Source: Pseudomonas viridiflava
Lineage (GTDB): Bacteria; Pseudomonadota; Gammaproteobacteria; Pseudomonadales; Pseudomonadaceae
DNA: 64,000 nucleotides
NCBI GenBank assembly: GCA_900596015.1
Contig: UVIF01000012.1
Coordinates: 186,001-250,000, forward strand
Direction: 5' to 3'
The translations under genes and the position numbers were made by a program. Below are positions 18,392-28,552 of the stretch, piece by piece. Each line of letters starts with the position of its first letter. The stretch's first letter is position 1. The notes below the pieces were generated by a model. The model saw only the letters and a list, made by a program, of their open reading frames with translations. It made no database searches and had not been told where the DNA came from.

Positions 18392-20611
18392 TCAGTACAA
18401 ATCCACCGGGTCCACATCCAGCGACCAACGCACCTGTCGCCCGCTCGGCAGTTGCTCCAGTTGCAGCATCCAGGCATTGAGCAGGCGGTGCAGCGGCGCA
18501 CGCAGCGTTGCCTGTACCAGCAACTGTGCGCGATAGCGTCCGGCGCGCCGTTCCATGGGCGCCGGGACCGGCCCCAGCAGCTCCAGGCCGCCCAGGGCCA
18601 GTTGCGCCACCAGCACTTCGGCTGCCGCGCAGGCCTCATCCAGAAAGGCTTCGGCCTGGCCAGGCTTGTGCGCTTCGGCACGCAGCAGCGCCAGGTGGGC
18701 GAAGGGCGGCAGGCCTGCACCGCGTCGCTCTGCCAGGGCCTGCTCGGCGAAAGCGAAGTAGCCCTGCTCGGTCAGTTGCACCAGCAGCGGGTGGTCGGCC
18801 AGGTGGGTCTGAATGATCACCTTGCCCGGTTCCTCCGCGCGACCGGCGCGGCCTGCCACCTGGACGATCAACTGTGCCATGCGCTCGCTGGCGCGGAAGT
18901 CGCCGGAGAACAGCCCGCCGTCGGCATCCAGAATCGACACCAGGGTGACCCGCGGAAAGTGGTGCCCCTTGGCAAGCATCTGGGTGCCGACCAGGATGCA
19001 CGGATGGCCTTTCTGGATGGTCGCGAACAGCTGGTTCATCGCGTCCTTGCGCGAGGTGCTGTCGCGGTCGACGCGCAGCACCGGGTAATCGGGAAAGAGG
19101 ATCGCCAGGCGTTCCTCGGCGCGCTCGGTGCCGGCGCCGACGGGACGCAGGTCCACCGTGCCGCACTTGGGGCACTGGCGCGGCACGCGTTCGACATGCC
19201 CGCAGTGATGGCAGCGCAACTCGCCCGAGCGTTGGTGAACCGTGGTACGGGCATCGCAGCGCGGACACTCCGACAGCCAGCCGCAGTCGTGGCACAGCAG
19301 GGTGGGCGCGAAGCCGCGGCGATTGAGAAACACCAGCACCTGTTGGCCATTGGCCAGGGTCTGGCCGATGGCCTGCTGCATCGGTCCGCTGATGCCGCTG
19401 TCCAGCGGCCGGCTCTTTACATCCAGGCGCATGAACTTGGGTTGCTGGGCGCCACCGGCGCGATGGTCGATGCGCAACAGGCCGTAGCGGCCGGTATGGG
19501 CATTGTGCAGGCTCTCCAGGGAAGGCGTGGCCGAACCCAGGACGATGGGAACGTTCTCCTGGCTGGCGCGCACCAGCGCCAGATCGCGGGCGTGGTAACG
19601 CAGGCCTTCCTGCTGTTTATAGGAGCCGTCGTGTTCTTCGTCGATGATGATCAGCCCAGGGTTCTTCATGGGTGTGAACAGCGCCGAGCGAGTGCCGATG
19701 ATGATGTCAGCCTCGCCATCGCGTGCCGCCAGCCAGGCGTCCAGGCGGTCGCGGTCGTTGATCGCCGAGTGCACCAGCGCAATGCGTGCGTTGAAGCGTT
19801 GCTCGAAGCGCGCCAGGGTCTGCGGGCCCAGGTTGATCTCGGGGATCAACACCAACGCCTGTTTGCCGGCTTCCAGGCATTCGTGAATCAGTTGCAGGTA
19901 CACCTCGGTCTTGCCGCTGCCGGTCACGCCCGCCAGAAGAAACGCATGGAAGCCGCCGAGGCTGGCGCGGATCGCCTCGAACGCGGCGCGTTGCTCTTCG
20001 TTGAGCGGCAGTTCCGGTTGCGCCAGCCAGTGTTCGGCCCGCGGGCCGGGGCCGTGGCGGCGTACCTCCACGCTGACCAGTTGCTTGGCCAGCAGCAGGT
20101 CGAGGCTGTCCTTGTTCAGTTGCAGCTTGCTGAGTAGTTGATGAGCCACGCCATGAGGGTGCTGGGCCAGGGTCTTGAGGGCATCGCGCTGCTTGGGTGC
20201 GCGGGCGATGCGCGGGTCGTCCAGGCGGGCATCGGCGGCGGCGTGCCAGAAGCGCTCCTGGCGCGCTTCGGCGGGTTCGCCCTGGCGCAGCAGGACCGGC
20301 AACGCCCAGCTGAGGGTGTCGCCCAGGCCGTGCTGGTAGTACTGCGAAGTCCACAGGCACAGTTTGAACAGCGCAGGTGGCAGCGGGCTGACCGCATCGA
20401 GCAGGGCAATGGCGGGCTTGAGCTTGTCGGCCGGTACGTCGCTGTGGCTGACCACTTCGATCAGGATGCCGATCATTTCCCGCCGCCCGAACGGTACCCG
20501 CAAGCGCATGCCGGGCATGAACACGGTGTGCGCAGTATTGGCGGGCGCCTTGTAGTCGAACAGGCGTCGCAGCGGCGAGGGCAGGGCGAGGCGCAGAATG
20601 ACGTCGGGCAC
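18392..20611 (-). CDS. priA: Primosomal protein N', replication restart helicase PriA
   Basis: 739 residues from GTG 20611, which gives MPDVILRLALPSPLRRLFDY, the family start; the frame is open further upstream but runs into a REP. Domains in order: N-terminal DNA-binding domain, helicase core with Walker A GVTGSGKTEVY and IIDEEHDGSYKQ, a zinc-binding insertion with eight cysteines (LCHDCGWLSECPRCD, RCHHCGHVERVPRQCPKCG), helicase motifs V and VI (QVAGRAGRAE) and the C-terminal domain. It reloads the replisome at stalled forks. Preceded by GAGAA about 9 bases before the start. Confidence 0.97.
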   Translation of the reverse strand: MPDVILRLALPSPLRRLFDYKAPANTAHTVFMPGMRLRVPFGRREMIGILIEVVSHSDVPADKLKPAIALLDAVSPLPPALFKLCLWTSQYYQHGLGDTLSWALPVLLRQGEPAEARQERFWHAAADARLDDPRIARAPKQRDALKTLAQHPHGVAHQLLSKLQLNKDSLDLLLAKQLVSVEVRRHGPGPRAEHWLAQPELPLNEEQRAAFEAIRASLGGFHAFLLAGVTGSGKTEVYLQLIHECLEAGKQALVLIPEINLGPQTLARFEQRFNARIALVHSAINDRDRLDAWLAARDGEADIIIGTRSALFTPMKNPGLIIIDEEHDGSYKQQEGLRYHARDLALVRASQENVPIVLGSATPSLESLHNAHTGRYGLLRIDHRAGGAQQPKFMRLDVKSRPLDSGISGPMQQAIGQTLANGQQVLVFLNRRGFAPTLLCHDCGWLSECPRCDARTTVHQRSGELRCHHCGHVERVPRQCPKCGTVDLRPVGAGTERAEERLAILFPDYPVLRVDRDSTSRKDAMNQLFATIQKGHPCILVGTQMLAKGHHFPRVTLVSILDADGGLFSGDFRASERMAQLIVQVAGRAGRAEEPGKVIIQTHLADHPLLVQLTEQGYFAFAEQALAERRGAGLPPFAHLALLRAEAHKPGQAEAFLDEACAAAEVLVAQLALGGLELLGPVPAPMERRAGRYRAQLLVQATLRAPLHRLLNAWMLQLEQLPSGRQVRWSLDVDPVDLY

Positions 20612-20645
20612 GCGGGCGTTCTCTTGGGTGAAAGCAACTGCAGTC

Positions 20646-20732
20646 GTAGGAGCGGTCATTGGCCGCGAAGGCTGCGCCGCGGTATTACCGAAATAACGCG
20701 GTGCGCCATTCGCGGCCGAAGACCGCTCCTAC
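20646..20732. repeat. Type II REP pair (BIME) between priA and rpmE
   Basis: GTAGGAGCGGTCATTGGCCG (from 20646) faces CGGCCGAAGACCGCTCCTAC (ending 20732), with an inner inverted repeat around CCGCGGTATTACC. It is a long imperfect hairpin between divergent genes. Confidence 0.85.
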
Positions 20733-20817
20733 GTGATTTACGGGTCGCGGCTGGTTGCCGCTCGCACGGGGTTCGAGGTGCGCAGCCTAGCAGACGACGG
20801 TCGGTGCGAGCGACACC

Positions 20818-20845
20818 TTGCGTGTTTGCAATGTTCTGTTAATAT
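20818..20845 (+). promoter_or_regulatory. Candidate promoter for rpmE
   Basis: TTGCGT (20818-20823) and TAATAT (20840-20845) spaced 16 bp, about 70 bases before the rpmE ATG, in an AT-richer stretch. Good match in position and -10, moderate in -35. Confidence 0.45.
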
Positions 20846-20914
20846 ACGCGGCCTAATTACGTGCGGTACTCGACAATGGTGTTGGGTGGCGGCACGCAGC
20901 CTGAGGAAGTCATC

Positions 20915-21133
20915 ATGAAAGCCGATATCCATCCAGTATACGAAGCCATCGACGCTACCTGCAGCTGCGGTAACGTCATCAAGACCCGTTCGACTCTGGC
21001 CAAGCCACTGAGCCTCGACGTCTGCTCCGAATGCCACCCGTTCTACACTGGCAAGCAGAAGACCCTGGACGTTGGCGGTCGTGTTGACCGTTTCAAGCAG
21101 CGTTTCGGCGGTTTCGGCGCCAAGAAAGCTTGA
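20915..21133 (+). CDS. rpmE: 50S ribosomal protein L31 (zinc-binding form)
   Basis: 72 residues from ATG 20915 ([16 protein letters not shown]), with GAGGAAG 6-12 bases before it. Has the four zinc ligands of the C+ type L31: CSCG near the N-terminus and [10 protein letters not shown] later. The C+ form is the zinc-replete paralogue; a zinc-independent L31 would be elsewhere. The stop overlaps the potential TTG start of the nuclease gene and a strong terminator follows within 50 bases. Confidence 0.97.
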   Translation: MKADIHPVYEAIDATCSCGNVIKTRSTLAKPLSLDVCSECHPFYTGKQKTLDVGGRVDRFKQRFGGFGAKKA

Positions 21134-21939
21134 TTGGTTTGCTCTCGCTGTTGAAGAAGGCGCCCCTTGCGGGCGCCTTTTTTGTGGGCGCTTTCTGGCT
21201 CGGCTCCGCTCAGGCCGAGGCCTTCTGCCCGGCTCCGAGCGGGCTGGGCACCGCCCAGGTCCGCCAGGTCATCGACGGCGATACCCTGCGCCTGCAGGAT
21301 GGCCGCAGCGTTCGCCTGATCGGTATCAATGCGCCGGAGATCGGTCGCCAGGGGCGCGGCGACGAGCCCTACGCCGTCGCCGCGCGGCGCCGGTTGCAGG
21401 CGCTGGTCGATGACAGCGACGGCCTGGTCGGCCTGCAGTTGGGCCGCGAGAGCCAGGATCGCTACCAGCGCACCCTGGCCCACGTCTATGGCCGCGGTGG
21501 GTTGAACTTCGAGGCGCAGTTGCTGGCCGAGGGGCTGGCCCTGCAGGTCGCGGTGGCGCCCAATGTCGAGCAGGTTGCCTGCCAGCAGCAGGCTGAACGT
21601 GCGGCCCGAAAGGCTGGGCTCGGGCTGTGGCGTCAATCGCCGGCCATCGCCGCCGCGCAGGTGGAGCGTGCCGGTTTCGCCCTGCTCGGCGGGCGGGTCA
21701 GCAAGGTCGAACGCAACCGCGCCGGGGCCTGGATCGAACTGGACGACTCGGTGGTCCTGCACGTCGCACCCAAGGTGTTCGCGCTGTTTCCCGAAGGCTG
21801 GCTCGATGCCCTCGAAGGTCGCCGGGTCGAGGCCCGCGGCTGGGTGCTGGACCGCAGTCGGCGCGGCAACCTGGCCGCCGGGCAGCTGCGCTGGATGTTG
21901 CCGGTGAGCGCCCCGCAGATGGTGCAGACACAGCCGTAA
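21130..21939 (+). CDS. Secreted thermonuclease family (SNase-like) protein
   Basis: Up to 269 residues if it starts at TTG 21130. The N-terminus ([26 protein letters not shown]) is a good signal peptide, so the long start is favoured, but its codons coincide with the rpmE terminator. The alternative GTG at 21184 would leave only half a signal. The domain has the staphylococcal-nuclease core: [20 protein letters not shown] with the catalytic arginine and glutamate, and [11 protein letters not shown] with the second arginine. Expected to be a periplasmic Ca-dependent nuclease. A C-terminal extension of about 100 residues of OB-like character follows the nuclease core; its function is unknown. 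Confidence 0.85.
   Translation: MIGLLSLLKKAPLAGAFFVGAFWLGSAQAEAFCPAPSGLGTAQVRQVIDGDTLRLQDGRSVRLIGINAPEIGRQGRGDEPYAVAARRRLQALVDDSDGLVGLQLGRESQDRYQRTLAHVYGRGGLNFEAQLLAEGLALQVAVAPNVEQVACQQQAERAARKAGLGLWRQSPAIAAAQVERAGFALLGGRVSKVERNRAGAWIELDDSVVLHVAPKVFALFPEGWLDALEGRRVEARGWVLDRSRRGNLAAGQLRWMLPVSAPQMVQTQP
21157..21183 (+). terminator. Rho-independent terminator of rpmE
   Basis: AAGGCGCCC (21157-21165), loop CTTGC, GGGCGCCTT (21171-21179), continuing into a run of six T's to 21183. The hairpin is inside the 5' coding part of the nuclease gene. Confidence 0.85.
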
Positions 21940-22118
21940 ACCTGCCACAGACGGCCGTGCATGGGCCGTCTCGCAGGCCTCCGACGGCCCTGTCGGTACC
22001 CGCCGAAAGTCGTAGGCCAGGGGCCTTGACGCATGTGACCGGGTAGTCTTGTCGGGTGTAGGCATCTTGCGTATCCTCGCGGGTCTCGTCAGACCAACGT
22101 AAAAGCGGAACGCCCCCA

Positions 22119-23387
22119 ATGTCAGATTTGAAAACTGCCGCTCTCGAGTACCATGCCCATCCACGCCCAGGCAAACTGAGCGTCGAACTCACCAAGCCCA
22201 CTGCAACCGCCCGCGACCTGTCGCTGGCCTACAGCCCCGGTGTAGCCGAGCCCGTTCGCGAAATCGGTCGCGATCCCGAGCTGGCCTACAAGTACACCGG
22301 CAAGGGTAACCTGGTAGCGGTCATCTCCGACGGCACCGCCATCCTGGGCCTGGGCAACCTCGGCCCGCTGGCTTCCAAGCCGGTCATGGAAGGCAAGGGC
22401 GTTCTGTTCAAGCGTTTCGCCGGCATCGACGTCTTCGACATCGAAGTCGACTCGGAAAGCCCGCAAGCCTTCATCGACACCGTCAAGCGTATCTCGATCA
22501 CCTTCGGTGGCATCAACCTGGAAGACATCAAGGCGCCCGAGTGCTTTGAAATCGAACGCGCGCTGATCGAGCAGTGCGACATTCCAGTGTTCCACGATGA
22601 CCAGCACGGTACTGCGATCGTCACCGCGGCCGGCATGATCAACGCCCTGGAAATCGCCGGCAAGACTCTGGAAGACGCCAAGATCGTCTGCCTGGGCGCT
22701 GGCGCCGCCGCTATCTCGTGCATGAAACTGCTGGTCAGCATGGGCGCTCGCATCGAAAACATCTTCATGATCGACCGCACCGGCGTGATCCATGCTGGCC
22801 GTGACGACCTGAACCAGTACAAGGCGGTTTTCGCCCACACCACCGAGAAGCGCACCCTGGCCGATGCCCTGCAGGGCGCCGACGTGTTCGTCGGTCTGTC
22901 GGGTCCCAACCTGCTGAGCGCCGAAGGCCTGAAGTCGATGGCCGCCAATCCGATCGTGTTCGCCTGCTCCAACCCCGATCCGGAAATCTCCCCGGAACTG
23001 GCGCACGCCACCCGCGACGACGTGATCATGGCCACCGGTCGTTCCGACTACCCGAACCAGGTCAACAACGTGTTGGGCTTCCCGTTCATCTTCCGTGGTG
23101 CCCTGGACGTTCGCGCCAAGCGCATCAACGAAGAAATGAAAATCGCCGCTGCCAACGCCTTGCGTGAACTGGCCAAGCTGCCGGTGCCTCAGGAAGTCTG
23201 CGACGCCTATGGCGGTATCTCGCTGGAATTCGGTCGCGAGTACATCATTCCCAAGCCGATGGACCCACGCCTGATCACCCTGATCTCCGACGCCGTGGCC
23301 AAGGCTGCGATCGAGACTGGTGTGGCCACCCTGCCGTACCCCAAGCATTACCCGCTGCAGAGCGTGGATGACGTGTTCAACGGCTAA
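22119..23387 (+). CDS. maeB: NADP-dependent malic enzyme, short form
   Basis: 422 residues. Converts malate to pyruvate with NADPH formation. Malic-enzyme N-terminal domain (SLAYSPGVAEPVREI, GTAILGLGNLGPLASKPVMEGK, DDQHGTAIVTAAG) and NAD-binding domain (IVCLGAGAAAISCMKLL). It lacks the C-terminal phosphotransacetylase-like half of the enterobacterial MaeB (about 750 residues), which is normal in Pseudomonas. The 180-base upstream gap shows no clear promoter by eye. Ends just before a bidirectional terminator. Confidence 0.95.
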   Translation: MSDLKTAALEYHAHPRPGKLSVELTKPTATARDLSLAYSPGVAEPVREIGRDPELAYKYTGKGNLVAVISDGTAILGLGNLGPLASKPVMEGKGVLFKRFAGIDVFDIEVDSESPQAFIDTVKRISITFGGINLEDIKAPECFEIERALIEQCDIPVFHDDQHGTAIVTAAGMINALEIAGKTLEDAKIVCLGAGAAAISCMKLLVSMGARIENIFMIDRTGVIHAGRDDLNQYKAVFAHTTEKRTLADALQGADVFVGLSGPNLLSAEGLKSMAANPIVFACSNPDPEISPELAHATRDDVIMATGRSDYPNQVNNVLGFPFIFRGALDVRAKRINEEMKIAAANALRELAKLPVPQEVCDAYGGISLEFGREYIIPKPMDPRLITLISDAVAKAAIETGVATLPYPKHYPLQSVDDVFNG

Positions 23388-23405
23388 GCCTTTGGAAGCA
23401 CCATG

Positions 23406-23440
23406 AAAAAGCCCCGGCTCGCGAGAGTCGGGGCTTTTTT
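23406..23440. terminator. Bidirectional terminator between maeB and mrcA
   Basis: A-run, GCCCCG (23411-23416), short loop with inner CTC/GAG pairs, CGGGGC (23429-23434) and a T-run. The A- and T-runs flank the stem, so it can serve maeB on the plus strand and the mrcA message on the minus strand. Confidence 0.9.
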
Positions 23441-23445
23441 TGTGA

Positions 23446-23616
23446 TCCGAGTGACGCCTTCGCGGCCAGTGACCGCTCCTACGGGTGTGCATGATCTGGC
23501 GCCTTCGCGGCCACTGACCGCTCCTATGGGTGTGCACGATCTGGCGCCTTCGCGGTCACTGGCCGCTCCTACAGATGTCCACAAACCGTGTAGGAGCGGC
23601 CAGTGGCCGCGAAGGG
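23446..23616. repeat. Three 45-bp tandem type II REP units plus an inverted copy
   Basis: GCCTTCGCGG begins units at 23456, 23501 and 23546, each 45 bp and carrying a GACCGCTCCTA-type core with a short linker (GGTGTGCA-GATCTGG). An inverted copy (GTAGGAGCGGCCAGTGGCCG) at about 23590-23609 closes the array. It lies between the terminator and the mrcA stop. Confidence 0.88.
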
Positions 23617-23633
23617 CTCGACGCGGTCTGGGA

Positions 23634-26081
23634 TCAGAACAGATCGATCGGCGCCGACTCGTCCGCCGGGAGCGGGCTGCCCGGTGCGCTGCCGCCACCG
23701 AACTCGCTGTTGGAGGGCGGTGTGTCTTCGCTCTTGAACAGCTCGAAGTAGGCGCCAGGCGTGCCCGGTGCGGCAGCGCGGCCGCTGATCGGGTCTACCC
23801 GCAGACTCAGGATGCCTTCGGGCTCGGGCTGCACGTGAGCCGGCTTGTCCTTGAGCGCGGCAGCCATGTAGGTCATCCAGATCGGCAGCGAAACCGTGCC
23901 GCCGAACTCATGCCGGCCCAGGGTTTCAGGCTGGTCGAAGCCTGACCAGACAGTAGTCATGTAGTCGGCGTTGTAGCCCGAGAACCAAGCGTCCTTCGAG
24001 TCGTTGGTAGTGCCCGTCTTGCCGGCCAGGTCGGTACGACCCAGGGCCATGGCGCGGCGTCCGGTGCCCTTCTTGATGACGTCCTCGAGCATGCTGGTGA
24101 GGATGAACGCGGTGCGCCCGTCGATGATCCGCTCGGCAATCACCGGTGCCGGGGCGGCGCCCGGCGTCAAGGTGGCGTCCACCGCGATGGGCGCCGATAC
24201 CGTGGTCGTGCCAGCCGGTGCCGCCTGGGGTGTGGCAGCGGCAATTTCATCGGCCGGTACCGTCGGCGGATTGGCGCGGAACAGGGTCTCGCCGTTGCGG
24301 CTGTCGATACGCTCGATCAGGTAGGGCGAAACCTTGTAGCCGCCGTTGGCGAATACGCTCCAGCCGGTGGCGATTTCCATGGGTGTCAGGGTGGCAGTGC
24401 CCAGTGCCAGCGACAGGTTGCGGGGCAGGTCCTGTTTGTTGAAGCCGAACTTGCTGATGTAGTCGATGGTGCTGTCTACGCCCATGCTCTGCAGCACGCG
24501 GATCGATACCAGGTTGCGCGACTTGTACAGCGCTTCACGCAGCCGGATCGGGCCCAGAAAGGTATTGGTGTCGTTCTTGGGTCGCCAGACCTTGTCCACC
24601 GACTCGTCGACGAACACGATGGGGGCGTCGTTGACCAGGCTGGCGGGCGTGTAGCCCTTGTCCAGCGCCGCGCTGTAGATGAACGGCTTGAAGCTCGAGC
24701 CCGGCTGGCGCTTGGCCTGCATCGCGCGATTGTAGTTGCTCTGCTCGAACGAGAAACCACCGACCAGGGCGCGAATGGCGCCGGTGCGTGGGTCCAGTGA
24801 CACCAGTGCGCTCTGCACCGTCGGCACCTGGCTGAACTTCAAGGTGTCATCGTCTTGACGCTGCACGCGGATCAGGTCGCCGACCTGTGCCACGTCCGAC
24901 GGCTGCACAGGCGTACGCCCGACGCTGTTGGTGTTCATGAAGGGGCGGGCCCATTTCATGCTGTCCCAGGCAATCGGCTCCTGCTTGTCGTCGCGGGTAA
25001 GTACGACGATGCCCGTCTTGTCGACCTTGGTGACGATGGCAGGCTCCAGACCGTTCAGCGGACGCTGGCGAGTCAGTTCCTGAGCCCACTCGCGCGGCGT
25101 CTTGCCCGGCAGGCGGGCTTCCGGACCACGATAGCCATGGCGTTGGTCATAGGCGATCAGCCCGGAGCTGATGGCGTGGTTGGCGTCTTCCTGCAGATTG
25201 CTCGGCACCGTGGTAGTGACGTTGAAGCCCTGTGTATAGGCTTCGCTGCCGTAGCGCCCGACCATTTCGGCGCGGGCCATTTCGGCGATCCACGGCGCGC
25301 TGACTTCCGGCGTGGGCACGTGATAGCTGGCGTTGAGTGGTTCGCCGATGGCGGCGTTGTAGCTGGCTTCGTCGATTTTGCCCAGGCGGAACATGCGTCC
25401 CAGGATCCAGTCGCGACGTTCTTTGCTGCGTACCGGGTTGGCCAGCGGGTTGAAGCGCGACGGCGCCTTGGGCAGGCCGGCGATCATCGCCATCTGCGCC
25501 AGGCTGACGTCGCGGATCGACTTGCCGTAGTACACCTGTGCGGCGGCTTCGATGCCGTAGGCGCGGTTGCCCAGGTAGATCTTGTTCACATACAGCTCGA
25601 GAATCTCATCCTTGGTAAGTTGGCGCTCGATTTGCAAGGCAAGAAGGATTTCAGTGATTTTGCGTGAAAAACTGCGTTCGGACGTCAAGAAATAGTTCTT
25701 GGCAACCTGCATGGTGATGGTACTGCCACCGGTCTGGATATGACCGCTGCGCACCAGCTGCGAGGCGGCGCGCATGAGGCTGCTGGGGTCGACGCCGTAA
25801 TGGTTTTCGAAATTGTCGTCTTCGGCCGACAACAAGGCTTGGATGAAATGTGGCGGAATCTCGGCGAACTTGATCGGCGAGCGGCGCATCTCGCCGAACT
25901 CGGCGATCAGTTTTCCGTCGCTGCTGAAGACCCGCAGGGGGATCTGCAGCTCGACGCTGCGCAGGGCGTCGACAGACGGCAAGCTGGGACTAAGATACAG
26001 AAATGCCCCGCTGAGCACGAGCAACAGCCCGCAGACGACGGCGAGGAAAGACCACCAGAAAAACTTCAGCAGGCGTATCAA
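23634..26081 (-). CDS. mrcA: Penicillin-binding protein 1A (glycosyltransferase/transpeptidase)
   Basis: 815 residues. Short cytoplasmic N-terminus, one membrane helix (about 8-30), glycosyltransferase domain with the catalytic EDDNFENHYGVD and the TITMQVAKN motif, an OB-like middle domain, then the transpeptidase domain with active-site QPGSSFKPFIY (SxxK), SRN (SxN) and KTGTTND (KTG). Builds and cross-links peptidoglycan; called ponA in Pseudomonas. Divergent from pilM, the standard arrangement. The Pro/Ala-rich tail is variable and ends near a REP array. Confidence 0.97.
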   Translation of the reverse strand: MIRLLKFFWWSFLAVVCGLLLVLSGAFLYLSPSLPSVDALRSVELQIPLRVFSSDGKLIAEFGEMRRSPIKFAEIPPHFIQALLSAEDDNFENHYGVDPSSLMRAASQLVRSGHIQTGGSTITMQVAKNYFLTSERSFSRKITEILLALQIERQLTKDEILELYVNKIYLGNRAYGIEAAAQVYYGKSIRDVSLAQMAMIAGLPKAPSRFNPLANPVRSKERRDWILGRMFRLGKIDEASYNAAIGEPLNASYHVPTPEVSAPWIAEMARAEMVGRYGSEAYTQGFNVTTTVPSNLQEDANHAISSGLIAYDQRHGYRGPEARLPGKTPREWAQELTRQRPLNGLEPAIVTKVDKTGIVVLTRDDKQEPIAWDSMKWARPFMNTNSVGRTPVQPSDVAQVGDLIRVQRQDDDTLKFSQVPTVQSALVSLDPRTGAIRALVGGFSFEQSNYNRAMQAKRQPGSSFKPFIYSAALDKGYTPASLVNDAPIVFVDESVDKVWRPKNDTNTFLGPIRLREALYKSRNLVSIRVLQSMGVDSTIDYISKFGFNKQDLPRNLSLALGTATLTPMEIATGWSVFANGGYKVSPYLIERIDSRNGETLFRANPPTVPADEIAAATPQAAPAGTTTVSAPIAVDATLTPGAAPAPVIAERIIDGRTAFILTSMLEDVIKKGTGRRAMALGRTDLAGKTGTTNDSKDAWFSGYNADYMTTVWSGFDQPETLGRHEFGGTVSLPIWMTYMAAALKDKPAHVQPEPEGILSLRVDPISGRAAAPGTPGAYFELFKSEDTPPSNSEFGGGSAPGSPLPADESAPIDLF

Positions 26082-26149
26082 GGCTTTTGGATTTCCAGAT
26101 AAAAGAATGGGTTAAGCGCAGCACGCAGTACGTGGAAAAAACGCTGGGC

Positions 26150-26155
26150 ATTATA
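26150..26155 (-). promoter_or_regulatory. Perfect -10 hexamer upstream of mrcA
   Basis: TATAAT on the minus strand about 70 bases before the mrcA ATG. No convincing -35 is seen at 16-18 bp; ATGACG lies at 19 bp spacing. Promoter assignment is tentative. Confidence 0.4.
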
Positions 26156-26234
26156 AGCATTTTTCGACCCGGAGCGTCATTTGCGCTTCTGTCAAGACTG
26201 CTATTAAATGCCTCGTACGACAAAGGGTCCGTAA

Positions 26235-27326
<1,092 letters not shown>

Positions 27327-27896
27327 ATGGCAAGGATCAACCTGCTGCCGTGGCGCGAGCAGCTGCGAGAAGAGCGCAAGCGACAATTCCTGATTGCCAT
27401 GGCCGGCGTGCTGGTCGGCGCCATCGCGGTCATTTTTCTGGCGGACCGATTCATCGGCAATGCCATCGACACCCAGACGGCGCGCAATGCCCACCTGCAG
27501 TCCGAGATCGTCCTGCTCGATCAGCGCATCAAGTCGATCAGTGAGCTCAAGGCACGGCGCAAGCAATTGCTCGAACGCATGAAAACCATCCAGGACCTGC
27601 AGGGCAACCGGCCGATCATCGGGCGCATCTTCGACCAGATGGCGCGCACGCTGCCCGACGGCGTGTACTTCACCGACGTGAAAATGACCGACAAGAGCAT
27701 TGCCATTGCCGGCGCCGCCGAGACCAACAACCGCGTGTCCGACCTGCTGCGCAACCTCGACGCTTCGCCCTGGCTGGAAGCGCCTGCCCTCAACGAGGTC
27801 AAGGCCAACACCAGCGCCGACGTCAACGGTGCCAACAGTTTCCAGCTGACCGTGCGCCAGACCGCTCCGGTCCAGGCTGAAGGGGACGACAAATGA
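27327..27896 (+). CDS. pilN: Type IV pilus assembly protein PilN
   Basis: 189 residues. The extreme N-terminus ARINLLPWRE is the conserved PilM-binding motif, followed by a membrane helix about residues 22-42, a periplasmic coiled coil and a ferredoxin-like fold. With PilO it links PilM in the cytoplasm to PilP and the secretin. Overlaps pilO by 4 bases. Confidence 0.95.
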   Translation: MARINLLPWREQLREERKRQFLIAMAGVLVGAIAVIFLADRFIGNAIDTQTARNAHLQSEIVLLDQRIKSISELKARRKQLLERMKTIQDLQGNRPIIGRIFDQMARTLPDGVYFTDVKMTDKSIAIAGAAETNNRVSDLLRNLDASPWLEAPALNEVKANTSADVNGANSFQLTVRQTAPVQAEGDDK

Positions 27897-28552
27897 ACCC
27901 TTCGAGCTGGATGGACAGCCTGCGCAAGGTCGAACTCAGCGAGCTGGACCTCAACAACATCGGTTCGTGGCCCACTGCGGTCAAGGTGATTGCCGGCGTG
28001 TTGCTGATGGCGCTCATCCTGGGCCTTGGTTACAACTTCCATATCTCGGACCTCGAAGCGCAGTTGCAGCAGCAGGCCGATCAGGAAGCGACGCTCAAGG
28101 AGCAGTTCTCCACCAAGGCCTTTCAGGCGGCGAACCTGGAGACCTACACCGAACAGATGCAGGAAATGGAAACGTCGTTCGGCGCCATGCTGCGCCAGTT
28201 ACCCAGCGACACCGAAGTGCCGGGCCTGCTCGAGGACATCACGCGCACCGGTCTGGGTTCGGGGTTGGAGTTCGAAGAAATAAAATTGTTGCCTGAGGTG
28301 ACCCAGCAGTTTTATATCGAGCTGCCGATACAGATCAGCGTGACCGGCACCTACCACGACCTGGCCACCTTCGTCAGTGGCGTGGCCAGCCTGCCGCGGA
28401 TCGTTACCCTGCACGACTTCGAAGTGAAGCCCGTGGACCCGAAGGCCACCAACAGCCAGCTGCGCATGAGTATCCTGGCCAAGACCTACCGCTACAATGA
28501 TCAAGGCCTGCCTGGCGCGGACGCAGTAGCGACACAGGGGCAAGCGAAATGA
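27893..28552 (+). CDS. pilO: Type IV pilus assembly protein PilO
   Basis: 219 residues. Membrane helix about residues 28-48 (AVKVIAGVLLMALILGLGY), a coiled coil (DLEAQLQQQADQEATLKEQF) and a ferredoxin-like periplasmic domain with LPSDTEVPGLLEDITRTGLGSG. Forms heterodimers with PilN. Overlaps pilP by 4 bases, so the operon is tightly coupled. Confidence 0.95.
   Translation: MNPSSWMDSLRKVELSELDLNNIGSWPTAVKVIAGVLLMALILGLGYNFHISDLEAQLQQQADQEATLKEQFSTKAFQAANLETYTEQMQEMETSFGAMLRQLPSDTEVPGLLEDITRTGLGSGLEFEEIKLLPEVTQQFYIELPIQISVTGTYHDLATFVSGVASLPRIVTLHDFEVKPVDPKATNSQLRMSILAKTYRYNDQGLPGADAVATQGQAK

Noticed and set aside
23456-23616. Regular 45-bp tandem repeats that might look like a small CRISPR array
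   Set aside because: The spacers are near-identical to each other, units are contiguous REP elements, and no cas gene is near.
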